DNA from: Scalindua sp964584595
GTDB taxonomy: Bacteria > Planctomycetota > Brocadiia > Brocadiales > Scalinduaceae
Length of the DNA: 22,201 nt
Reading direction: 5' to 3'
NCBI GenBank assembly: GCA_964584595.1
Contig: CAZPAM010000040.1
Span: forward strand, 1-22,201
Position numbers and translations under genes: made by a program. The notes beneath the pieces are model-generated. The model saw only the letters and a program-made list of their open reading frames with translations. It was not told where the DNA came from and ran no database searches. Of the stretch, positions 1 through 7,012 are shown one piece after another (the stretch's first letter is position 1; every line of letters begins with the position of its first letter).

Positions 1-26
1 ATTTCAGTCATTTGGACTTAAAGCAT

Positions 27-100
27 TGATTTGGCATTTGAGCTTTGACATTTGCCTGCTTGCCCGACGGTTTGTTTGGCGGGCCTGCCGGTAGGCAGGG
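27..100. repeat. Degenerate intergenic repeat patch with GC-rich hairpin
   Basis: A short-word repeat (CATTTG / TTTGAC words, about 27-54) runs into a GC-rich patch that stands out from the AT-rich surroundings. CCTGCC at 84-89 pairs with GGCAGG at 94-99 across a 4-nt loop. A second 5-bp pairing is possible between 62-66 and 80-84. From memory, such CCTGCC-GGTA-GGCAGG palindromes are common interspersed intergenic elements in environmental bacterial genomes. Nothing in it looks coding. Confidence 0.45.
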
Positions 101-165
101 ATTTGATTAGTCGGTCTATCACGATGCTTTACTTACGATTTCACGAACTGATTGTGTTTTAATTA

Positions 166-188
166 AAAATAGTGTCTGTCCCTATTTT
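166..188. repeat. 7-bp inverted repeat around a GTGTCTGTCC core
   Basis: AAAATAG at 166-172 and CTATTTT at 182-188 are perfect inverted copies around a 9-nt loop. The core resembles the sequence I remember next to REP-associated (Y1/RAYT) transposase elements, but no transposase gene is present here. On the minus strand the stem ends in a T-run eight bases past the stop of the small membrane protein gene, so it could also work as a weak terminator. Confidence 0.4.
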
Positions 189-195
189 CTTATTC

Positions 196-489
196 CTAAT
201 TGGCAATAACCTCATAAATCTTTACTCCTAATTGTACAAAAGCTACGGTTGCAAGAGCAATGGTTAGCCATTTCATCCACTTACTATGTCGTTCATTTGA
301 TTTTGATAGCTCTTTGTTAGACTCTATGATATTATAAACAACAGTATCTATCGTTTTCGATAAATACATTTCTGAAATAACTCTTGATTGATTTATATCA
401 TCTTTTTGTACGGTCTTTGAGTGTTTGAGAAAGTCCTCTTCGGCAATTGTTAAACCGAACCTTTCTTCTAAGTGTTTTAATTCCATCAT
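196..489 (-). CDS. Small membrane-anchored hypothetical protein (97 aa)
   Basis: I do not recognise a family. The first ~70 residues are charged and probably helical. A hydrophobic stretch at about residues 73-91 (WLTIALATVAFVQLGVKI) looks like one C-terminal transmembrane helix, leaving only a few residues beyond it. This suggests a tail-anchored protein facing the cytoplasm. The start is supported by AAGGGG a few bases upstream of two adjacent ATG codons; the first is used here. It lies 122 bp downstream of the DUF2290-like gene on the same strand, so it may belong to the helicase operon or be separate. The layout resembles small membrane partners or effectors in accessory operons, but this is inference only. 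Confidence 0.6.
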   Translation of the reverse strand: MMELKHLEERFGLTIAEEDFLKHSKTVQKDDINQSRVISEMYLSKTIDTVVYNIIESNKELSKSNERHSKWMKWLTIALATVAFVQLGVKIYEVIAN

Positions 490-611
490 AAACCCCTTTA
501 TAGTTCATAAATTAAATTAGCGCTTAAAACTAATCCTTCAATCGGTCAACAAAAAAAGGCAGGCCTGACCACATCTTTTTCTATTTTTTTGAAGCAGAAG
601 GCAATATAATA

Positions 612-1286
612 TCATGAAAGTGGTATTTGCACATGGACAATGTTTTCTTCTGCTTGTTGAATAGAAGAATCAAACACGTTACTGTGCATTCTACGCAATT
701 CCTGACTATATTTATTATGTACGGTGTGATAAAAGTTTCTAAGAATAAATTCTATAAAATGAAATGGCATTAATGGGCTACTGACAGGAATTCTACAGTT
801 CCTATATTGCCCTAGAGTAAGGTGAGATTTTGGATGAACAACTTCTTCATATACTTCTTCACCGTCATCAAAATCGAAGCGAATAGGGAAAGGTACAATA
901 TTTTTAGCCACAACCTCTGCATAAATCTCGTCCAATAAATAGATTTCCGGAGAATTTTGGAATTCCTCCAAATAAGGTGACGGGAAAAAAGCAAGCCTAT
1001 GACGCTCTAGTTCTCCATTTCTAAAAGCATACATCATCTGAATCATAGACCCATCAGCCATTTTTGCGATATACGCCCTTTCTTCCTTAAGCCGATCATA
1101 TATTTCTACATATGTGGTATCCTTCATAGCAACGGACGTGTATTGAGCTCCCGGAAAGGTGATTTCTACCAAGCCATCACCACACTGTTTTTCAAAAGAT
1201 GGGTTCTGGTCATCTGCTAAGCCTAACTCAATAAGATTTATTATTAGGCAATTAATTTGTGTATTTATATCCCTGAATGTCAGCAT
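612..1286 (-). CDS. DUF2290-like protein, partner of the upstream helicase
   Basis: A 224-residue soluble protein of unknown function. The central stretch (RNGELERHRLAFFPSPYLEE, acidic 'EIYLLDEIYAEVV', 'IVPFPIRFDFD' and 'HPKSHLTLGQYRNCRIPV') matches my memory of DUF2290, a family of about this length. No transmembrane segment or signal peptide is visible. Its start codon lies 5 bp after the helicase stop, so the two are almost certainly co-transcribed and probably translationally coupled; no strong ribosome site precedes it. Acidic and His residues in the conserved block (FDFDDGEE, HPKSH) could form an active or metal site, but no known nuclease motif can be named. The function is unknown; the pairing suggests it acts with the helicase. 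Confidence 0.72.
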   Translation of the reverse strand: MLTFRDINTQINCLIINLIELGLADDQNPSFEKQCGDGLVEITFPGAQYTSVAMKDTTYVEIYDRLKEERAYIAKMADGSMIQMMYAFRNGELERHRLAFFPSPYLEEFQNSPEIYLLDEIYAEVVAKNIVPFPIRFDFDDGEEVYEEVVHPKSHLTLGQYRNCRIPVSSPLMPFHFIEFILRNFYHTVHNKYSQELRRMHSNVFDSSIQQAEENIVHVQIPLS

Positions 1287-1291
1287 AAGGT

Positions 1292-3451
1292 CTATTCTTT
1301 TTTGGTGAGTAATTTTTTAAATTGTTTAACCATATTCTCATCAAGATCCTCAAGATTAATTTTGCCACTTTTTAGATCTTTTAGGACATCAGCAAGGTTT
1401 TTATTCCGGTCACTCAAACTCTTGCGCTCTTGTTCAGTCATATCACGGTGAATGATCTTGAGCTTCTTTCTTGCATCTTCGGTTGGGTACTTAAAGTGGA
1501 GCTCAAAATGGTTCTGATTTAACTTATTAAATTCCTTGACTAATTTATCCATTGCACCTCCTACTCCAAGAATCCTTACCCATGCTTTACTTCTTGTGAT
1601 AGCAGTAAACAATTGATTCCTTATACTTGATAGATTAAACTTGGAGGAATGACAATCCTGAGCATTAATGATGTATACCATACCGGCTTCATTACCCTTT
1701 GCCCGATGTATGCCAGTAAAAGTGATTGAGTCAGTCGCGGTCTTGAAAAAAATATCTGGATCAGTATCGACGCCAGCCAAATGAGAATTGATACCCATCT
1801 CAAAGAGCATTTTTCTGATCGGGCCTACTCTGCTTCGTGTAGTTTTTGGGTCAGGGTTGATTGCAATAATGTCGTCATAACGTAGTTCATCATTCTTAAT
1901 GTTTTTTTGTATTTCTTTTACAAGCCATTCTGCTTGTTTCTCTTCTGACGGAAAACAATAAAACTGTACCAAGTCCTTTATTGGCGAATGTTCTTCAAGA
2001 AATTTAGGACTTGTCTCACCAGTCCTTTCTAAAACTACATTTTTACCTTCCTCCAAACTTCCACTTTTAACTTGATATCCTACCTCTTCCCAAAGACCAG
2101 GATGATCGAACATCTGAACTAAACCAGTTTTGAGTCCAGGAGGTGCCTTTCTATAGATACCAAAGCCGAGCGCGTGAGCAGTAACGAGAACAGGGCGGGA
2201 ATTACGGTAGCATTTGTTTAAAAGGATATCTCTTTTGGGCTTCCCTTCTTCTATTGAATCAAATATAACACACGGACTTCCATCTGGCTTATTGCCAAAT
2301 ATTTCTTCGGGAGGAGGTAGTGATTCTACAGATAGGTTCTGCAATTCGTCGTATGCATATACGAGCCTTTTTTCTTCTGTCAAGAACTCGTAGCACATTT
2401 TGAGGAACACAGGAGGAAAATCCTGTGCCTCATCGATAAGTATGGCATCATAAGTTGCTTTCGATTCTTTGACTGAACCAAGTGAAACATTGCAAGCTCC
2501 AGCAAATTCATTCCCACGCCCAAACTCAGATTTAGCTGAACCATAGTCATAGTATGCAACATCATGCACCTGACAAAATTCATAATACATACCGGTTCGC
2601 GATTCCACACCAGATGCACCCCATGCGTTTACAATACTTATTTTCTCCCAATCAGGCTCTTCCCCTGTTTGCTCAATACAGAAAGTATTAATTAGCCTGC
2701 GGAATTGTCCTTTGAGTGAACGAGTGTGGAACGTAATGGCAATGCGCCAATCTGAATGTTGAGCATGTAGGTAGGCTGCTTTCAAAGCAAGCACTATTGT
2801 CTTTCCTGAACCAGCCAAGCCACGTATTCTTTGCACGCCATCAACCGTTTCAACAACTGCTTTACCTTGCTGTGCATCCAAGGTTGCAATAGAGTCTTCT
2901 AGACGCTTGAGTATGGCACCTCTAGAATCTTCTTTCTCGATCTGCCTTTTGGTGCGGCCTTTACGAATCGTTGAAATACTCTGGATGGCAGACAATGTCT
3001 TTTCAAAAATGTCATTTTCTTCAGTATGCCAATCATCAATTTTCTGAATATTTTCTGGTAAATCATTTTGGCTTGCGAAGAGATATTCGGTGTCATCTAT
3101 GCTATGCGAAAGAGCTGGTGCAAACGTAAGGGTATGAATTGGAACCAGGAGGTCACGACGAGATGTGAGTTCGCGATGACCCCGCAACTTTGCTTCCAGA
3201 AAGTTAGCTGCTTCGTCTTGCCTACCTTGAAACTCTTCGGCATTTAGTCCTTCAACCAAATCGAAAACAATGATTCCTTTCGTGGGAGTCAACCATATGG
3301 CATCAATTGCAAAACGCCCCTCAGCTGTACCCATAATTGGGTAGCCAAGGAAAATCTGTCCCTCCAATTCGTCATGCGTTTCGAAGAAGTTGGCAAGGGC
3401 ATCACTTGCTGCAGGCTTCCTATTTGTTCCTCGAATAATATCTACAGGCAT
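1292..3451 (-). CDS. SF1 (UvrD-like) helicase with degenerate NERD-like N-terminus
   Basis: A 719-residue ATP-dependent helicase or translocase. Residues ~15-110 resemble a NERD nuclease-related domain (hydrophobic strands, AID at 49-50, then GIIVFDLVEG). The expected ExK is replaced by DLV at 64-66, so nuclease activity is doubtful. The motor core has Walker A GLAGSGKT (211-218), Walker B ILIDEAQD (337-344), a motif III-like YDELQ (367-371), Y-R (415-416), the TGIHRAKGNE motif (579-588) and RNQLFTAITRSK (611-622). This is the usual SF1A order, ending in a charged tail. The start is well supported: GAAAGGT lies just upstream of the ATG. It is first in an operon with the DUF2290-like gene. The family assignment is solid; a role in phage or plasmid defence is inference from domain style and repeats flanking the operon. 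Confidence 0.88.
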   Translation of the reverse strand: MPVDIIRGTNRKPAASDALANFFETHDELEGQIFLGYPIMGTAEGRFAIDAIWLTPTKGIIVFDLVEGLNAEEFQGRQDEAANFLEAKLRGHRELTSRRDLLVPIHTLTFAPALSHSIDDTEYLFASQNDLPENIQKIDDWHTEENDIFEKTLSAIQSISTIRKGRTKRQIEKEDSRGAILKRLEDSIATLDAQQGKAVVETVDGVQRIRGLAGSGKTIVLALKAAYLHAQHSDWRIAITFHTRSLKGQFRRLINTFCIEQTGEEPDWEKISIVNAWGASGVESRTGMYYEFCQVHDVAYYDYGSAKSEFGRGNEFAGACNVSLGSVKESKATYDAILIDEAQDFPPVFLKMCYEFLTEEKRLVYAYDELQNLSVESLPPPEEIFGNKPDGSPCVIFDSIEEGKPKRDILLNKCYRNSRPVLVTAHALGFGIYRKAPPGLKTGLVQMFDHPGLWEEVGYQVKSGSLEEGKNVVLERTGETSPKFLEEHSPIKDLVQFYCFPSEEKQAEWLVKEIQKNIKNDELRYDDIIAINPDPKTTRSRVGPIRKMLFEMGINSHLAGVDTDPDIFFKTATDSITFTGIHRAKGNEAGMVYIINAQDCHSSKFNLSSIRNQLFTAITRSKAWVRILGVGGAMDKLVKEFNKLNQNHFELHFKYPTEDARKKLKIIHRDMTEQERKSLSDRNKNLADVLKDLKSGKINLEDLDENMVKQFKKLLTKKE

Positions 3452-3461
3452 AGTTTACCTT

Positions 3462-3499
3462 TCATCTGATTTATGAAAAGCATATCCATCATCTGATGG
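3462..3499. promoter_or_regulatory. Candidate operator: repeated TCATCTGAT and palindrome before the helicase gene
   Basis: The 9-mer TCATCTGAT occurs at 3462-3470 and again at 3489-3497, 27 bp apart. The second copy sits inside a perfect palindrome, CCATCA-TC-TGATGG (3486-3499). Both lie within 50 bp upstream of the helicase start on the minus strand, where an operator would be expected. No regulator gene with this specificity is identified in the window. Confidence 0.35.
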
Positions 3500-3573
3500 T
3501 ATATAAATTTGGTAGGTCGTAAGTTACTAGCGGTATAATACTTTAGTAAGTAGTAAAAGCAATTAAAAAAAGA

Positions 3574-3645
3574 AGGGTTTTTTAATCCGTGCAAATCCGT
3601 GGCTAAAGTTTCTTTCTTTGCGTACTTAGCGGCTTGGCGTGAGGA
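3574..3645. repeat. Degenerate interspersed repeat (ATCCGTG / GCGTACTTAGCGG type)
   Basis: The stretch has AATCCGTG twice with a 10-bp period (3584-3591 and 3594-3601), then TTTGCGTACTTAGCGG and GGCGTGAGG. From memory, this word pattern is a widespread noncoding repeat in environmental bacterial genomes. It sits between the divergent helicase and arsR genes, roughly where the accessory-looking operon meets the arsenic genes, so it may mark a rearrangement point. No coding potential is seen. Confidence 0.5.
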
Positions 3646-3688
3646 ATTAAGACAAGAAGTGGGATATTAAATATTTTTTAAATTGCCA

Positions 3689-3716
3689 TTGACATTAATA
3701 TGATATATCGTATATT
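3689..3716 (+). promoter_or_regulatory. arsR promoter (TTGACA - 16 bp - TATATT)
   Basis: TTGACA at 3689-3694 is a perfect -35 box and TATATT at 3711-3716 a near-consensus -10 box, with a 16-bp spacer. Transcription would begin near 3722, only about 15 nt before the arsR start. The region overlaps the inverted repeat at 3704-3725. Confidence 0.7.
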
Positions 3717-3725
3717 TGCGATATA
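3704..3725. promoter_or_regulatory. Likely ArsR operator (TATATCG-N8-CGATATA)
   Basis: Perfect 7-bp arms, TATATCG at 3704-3710 and CGATATA at 3719-3725, flank 8 nt and cover the -10 box and expected start site of arsR. ArsR-family repressors bind such imperfect palindromes and leave when metalloid binds, so autoregulation of the arsR-acr3 unit is the natural reading. The assignment is by position and symmetry. Confidence 0.65.
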
Positions 3726-3736
3726 GGATATAAATC

Positions 3737-4069
3737 ATGGCAACAACAAAATCCAGTGAATTCAGCATCAAAGAACAGAAGATTGCAGAGCTCTGCAAGG
3801 CACTGGCCCATCCGGCAAGGATCGCTATTATCAACTTTTTGATCAAGAATAAAGAGTGTATCTGCAGTGATGTCGTCAACGAACTCCCCCTCTCACAATC
3901 TACAGTATCCCAACACTTAAAGGAGCTGAAAGACATAGGACTGATTAAAGGAGATATTGACGGCCCAAGAGTCTGTTACTGTATAGACCTGAAAAAATGG
4001 AATGAAGCGCAAAAAGCCATTGGTTCTTTTTTATCACAGGAAGCAATCCAGGCAGAAAAAACCTGTTAA
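3737..4069 (+). CDS. arsR: ArsR-family metalloid-responsive repressor
   Basis: A 110-residue winged-helix repressor of normal ArsR length. The family core is clear: LCKALAHPARIAIINFL, then CIC (Cys41, Cys43), then the recognition helix with LSQSTVSQHLKEL (about 52-64) and the wing GPRVCYCID. In E. coli-type ArsR, a cysteine cluster at the start of the DNA-binding helix binds As(III); the CIC pair here fits that role. Cys80 and Cys82 in the wing and a C-terminal Cys110 are extra candidates for a third ligand. AGGA lies 8 nt before the ATG. The gene is followed after 66 bp by the arsenite exporter and is preceded by a promoter and overlapping palindrome, so it probably represses both genes. Confidence 0.92.
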   Translation: MATTKSSEFSIKEQKIAELCKALAHPARIAIINFLIKNKECICSDVVNELPLSQSTVSQHLKELKDIGLIKGDIDGPRVCYCIDLKKWNEAQKAIGSFLSQEAIQAEKTC

Positions 4070-4135
4070 GCATTAGATGCAATTATTAAATACCCATTTC
4101 TTATTTTTCATTTCTTTTCTCACACTAAAGAGAGA

Positions 4136-5272
4136 ATGCCTGAAATCAAAAAACTATCCATCTTTGAGAAATACTTGACGCTTTGGGTCATTGTCTGCAT
4201 AGGCGCCGGTATCGGACTGGGAAAGGTAATGCCCGGCCTTGCCACTAAACTTGATTCTATTTCAGTATATCAGGTATCCATCCCCATTGCCGTCTGCCTG
4301 TTTTTCATGATGTATCCAATTATGGTAAAGATAGATTTTGCAGAGGTATTAAAAGCTGCAAAGACTCCTAAACCGGTCGGCCTGACTCTCTTTATTAATT
4401 GGGTAATAAAACCTTTTACCATGTTCCTGATTGCCTGGTTTTTCCTGGGCTACCTGTTTAAGGATTTCCTTCCCGGAACTGAAATTCTCAAAAACGGCCA
4501 GGAAGTCGAATTGTGGAGAAGTTACATCGCAGGTACAATCCTGCTGGGAATTGCACCCTGTACGGCAATGGTATTGATGTGGAGCTACCTGGCAAAAGGC
4601 AATGATGGCCTTACCCTCGTAATGGTTGCCATAAATTCTTTAGCTATGCTTGTCCTCTACGCACCGCTTGGAGGCTTTTTGCTGGGAATAAATGCCATGC
4701 CTATACCATGGGAAACTATATTGTTTTCTGTGGCGATTTACGTAGCTTTGCCCCTTGTTACCGGATATTTTTCACGTAAATTGCTAATAAAATTTAAAGG
4801 ACGCGAATGGTTTAATGAAAAGTTCTTGCATTGGCTTACGCCAGTCAGCATAATTGCGCTATTAACCACATTGATACTCTTATTCTCTTTTAAGGGTGAA
4901 ATTATATTAAAGAATCCACTTACAATATTATGGATTTCAATCCCGCTTTTTATCCAGACAATATTCATTTTTGCTCTCGGATACTTTGCTTTGTCAAGAG
5001 TATTAAGGCTCTCTTATCAAGATGCCGCTCCTTCTGCCATGATTGGTGCATCCAATCACTTTGAAGTTGCAATTGCAACCTCTGCAATGCTGTTTGGCCT
5101 GTCCTCAGGTGCAGCGTTAGCTACGGTCGTTGGAGTCTTGATTGAGGTCCCCCTGATGCTCATGCTTGTCTCGATCTGTAAAAAAACATGCTTTATGTTT
5201 AAAGAGTGTAATCTGGACTTGCCACAATGTAAGACCGGACAATCCATTCAGAATGAAGCCGTGTTACAATGA
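4136..5272 (+). CDS. acr3: ACR3-type arsenite efflux permease
   Basis: A 378-residue polytopic inner-membrane protein with about ten hydrophobic segments, exporting As(III) using the membrane potential or proton gradient. ACR3 hallmarks are present: GIAPCTAMVLMWSYLAKGN with the essential-type Cys142, the 'LVMVAINS' segment, and GASNHFEVAIA (305-313, Glu310) followed by GAALATVVGVLIEVPLMLML. The length is slightly above the usual ~350. The excess is a cytoplasmic-looking C-terminal tail with four cysteines (Cys348, 352, 358, 365), which could bind As(III) or metal. AAGAGAGA precedes the start. It forms a unit with arsR; no arsenate reductase gene is seen nearby, so arsenate would have to be reduced by an enzyme encoded elsewhere. 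Confidence 0.93.
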   Translation: MPEIKKLSIFEKYLTLWVIVCIGAGIGLGKVMPGLATKLDSISVYQVSIPIAVCLFFMMYPIMVKIDFAEVLKAAKTPKPVGLTLFINWVIKPFTMFLIAWFFLGYLFKDFLPGTEILKNGQEVELWRSYIAGTILLGIAPCTAMVLMWSYLAKGNDGLTLVMVAINSLAMLVLYAPLGGFLLGINAMPIPWETILFSVAIYVALPLVTGYFSRKLLIKFKGREWFNEKFLHWLTPVSIIALLTTLILLFSFKGEIILKNPLTILWISIPLFIQTIFIFALGYFALSRVLRLSYQDAAPSAMIGASNHFEVAIATSAMLFGLSSGAALATVVGVLIEVPLMLMLVSICKKTCFMFKECNLDLPQCKTGQSIQNEAVLQ

Positions 5273-5361
5273 GAAAAAGGCGGATCATGCAAATTAGTGC
5301 TTAAATTAAAATATATCACAAAGAAATCGGAGTTATTTATTTTATGAAAGGAGTAGTAGAA

Positions 5362-6834
5362 ATGAGGAATTTAACCTTAACCACATTATCAATATTTATC
5401 TTTCTTATTAGCATTTCGTTTACCTTCCAGCCCGGCATAGTTCTGGCAACCAACGCACAGGGTAATCAGGATCCTGACCTTTCAGATTTCAAGAAACAGT
5501 TGGAATTAATGGAAGAGACAATAAAGAAGCAGCAGGAAATGATTAATGCCCTGAAAGAAAAAATTGAATCAAAAGAAACAGTCGCTCATAACTCTGTTTC
5601 TGAAATAGAGACTAATACAATTGAACATGTAATAGACGATTACCTCACAAAGGAAGATACCAGAGAAAAAATGTTAAAGGCCGGATTGACACCTAATGTA
5701 GAAGTTGGCTATAAGAAGGGTTTTTACATGAAGACTATGGATGACAAATTCTCCGCCAAGATAAATAACAGGATGCAATTTAAGTTTCAGTATAATGACA
5801 AAGATATAGGCACGAATGGCGCTACAGATGAAGATATAACAACTTTTGATTACAGACGCATAAGGACAAAGATATCCGGTCATGCATATAGCAAGAATAT
5901 TAAATACAAATTGGAGTTTGATTCTGCCTCATCAGATGATGCTGTAGATCTGAAGGATGCATGGGTTGATGTAAAGCATATCTCATGGGCAAATATCATG
6001 GCCGGCCAGTTTAAGGTATTTAACAGACAGTTCCTCACATCATCCGGGGCGCTTCAGATGATAGACAGGTCTCAGGTCAGTGAAACATTCAGGTTCTGGC
6101 AGGACGAGTATAAGCGCGGTGTGGCAGTTCACAGCAAGGATATACTTGATGGCAAGATTGATTACATGGTTGGTGCACACAACCCTCAAGGAAGAGGTGA
6201 CGATAACACTATCAACACCCTCCTATATACAGCAAGGGCTTCATACTATCCCTTTGGACCTTACAAAGGCTACAAGGAATCAGACTATGAATATACCGAA
6301 TCGTTTAAGGCTCATATCGGCGGGGGATTTGGTTTCCAGCAAATTGGTAATAATGCAGACGCTACCGGTGACGAAGTAGACCATACTCAGCTCCTTGCTG
6401 AATTTGGTTTTAAATACAAGGGCCTATCTTTTGTAAGTGAATATCATAACAGGAAAAGAAGTCTACTGGATGCCCTTGAGGCTGGCGATAATACTCTTCT
6501 CGGCCTTTCAAGTGCAATTGCAGGACTTCCTGCAAAAACAAAACTGCATGATCAGGGGTTCTTTGCACAGGCCGGGTACTTTATAGTACCAAAACGTCTT
6601 GAGATAACAGGCCGGTATGACGTTATAGATTTCGACAATGAACATCCCGAAGCAGGAACAGTTGGGAGAATAGATAATAAAAGTTTCTACACAGCAGGAT
6701 TAAATTATTTCTTCCATGGGAGAGGCCACAAGATCCAGGCTAATTTCATTCATGAAAAAGAAGAGCTAAGTGGTGCGTTTTTTGGAGAAAATAATGAAAC
6801 TACATTTCTTACACAATACCAGATTTATTTCTAA
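5362..6834 (+). CDS. Phosphate-selective-type outer-membrane porin (OprP/OprO-like)
   Basis: A probable trimeric beta-barrel porin of 490 residues. The ATG at 5362 is preferred over the in-frame ATG at 5344 because AAAGGAG (5347-5353) lies 8 nt before it and would be inside the longer reading. The N-terminus is a signal peptide ending near 'VLA-TNA'. A coiled coil follows (about 30-65, many Glu/Lys/Gln), then a polyanion-porin-like region with 'GFYMKTMDDKFSAKINNRMQFKFQY', 'DYRRIRTKISGHAYSKNIKYKLEFD' and 'WANIMAGQFKVFNRQ', and a C-terminal aromatic strand ending in F (YQIYF), typical for outer-membrane insertion. In OprP/OprO, phosphate or similar anions pass; arsenate is a structural analogue. 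It lies 71 bp after acr3, but co-regulation is unproven. Confidence 0.85.
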   Translation: MRNLTLTTLSIFIFLISISFTFQPGIVLATNAQGNQDPDLSDFKKQLELMEETIKKQQEMINALKEKIESKETVAHNSVSEIETNTIEHVIDDYLTKEDTREKMLKAGLTPNVEVGYKKGFYMKTMDDKFSAKINNRMQFKFQYNDKDIGTNGATDEDITTFDYRRIRTKISGHAYSKNIKYKLEFDSASSDDAVDLKDAWVDVKHISWANIMAGQFKVFNRQFLTSSGALQMIDRSQVSETFRFWQDEYKRGVAVHSKDILDGKIDYMVGAHNPQGRGDDNTINTLLYTARASYYPFGPYKGYKESDYEYTESFKAHIGGGFGFQQIGNNADATGDEVDHTQLLAEFGFKYKGLSFVSEYHNRKRSLLDALEAGDNTLLGLSSAIAGLPAKTKLHDQGFFAQAGYFIVPKRLEITGRYDVIDFDNEHPEAGTVGRIDNKSFYTAGLNYFFHGRGHKIQANFIHEKEELSGAFFGENNETTFLTQYQIYF

Positions 6835-7012
6835 ATGTGTTTTATAGAAATTAGACAGATGTGTCTTTTGGAGGGTTAAATAATAAGGCTGATTTATATA
6901 TAGACTTTAAATATATAGTGTAGTAGTATTAATTATAGAAGCAGACTTTACCCATACATTCTGACTGCTTAACAGATTCAACCGGAATTTGTAACATTTT
7001 ACGGAGATTAAG

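Noticed and set aside
549..568. CAGGCCTG palindrome followed by a T-run on the minus strand after the DUF2290-like gene
   Set aside because: The palindrome has no room for a loop, so a stable hairpin is unlikely; it is at most a weak terminator.
1257..1451. Plus-strand frame antisense to the helicase end
   Set aside because: A shadow of the helicase and DUF2290-like genes; its composition is atypical and it has no ribosome site.
3667..3936. 89-codon minus-strand frame across the arsR promoter
   Set aside because: It overlaps arsR and its promoter/operator on the other strand and shows no domain-like features.
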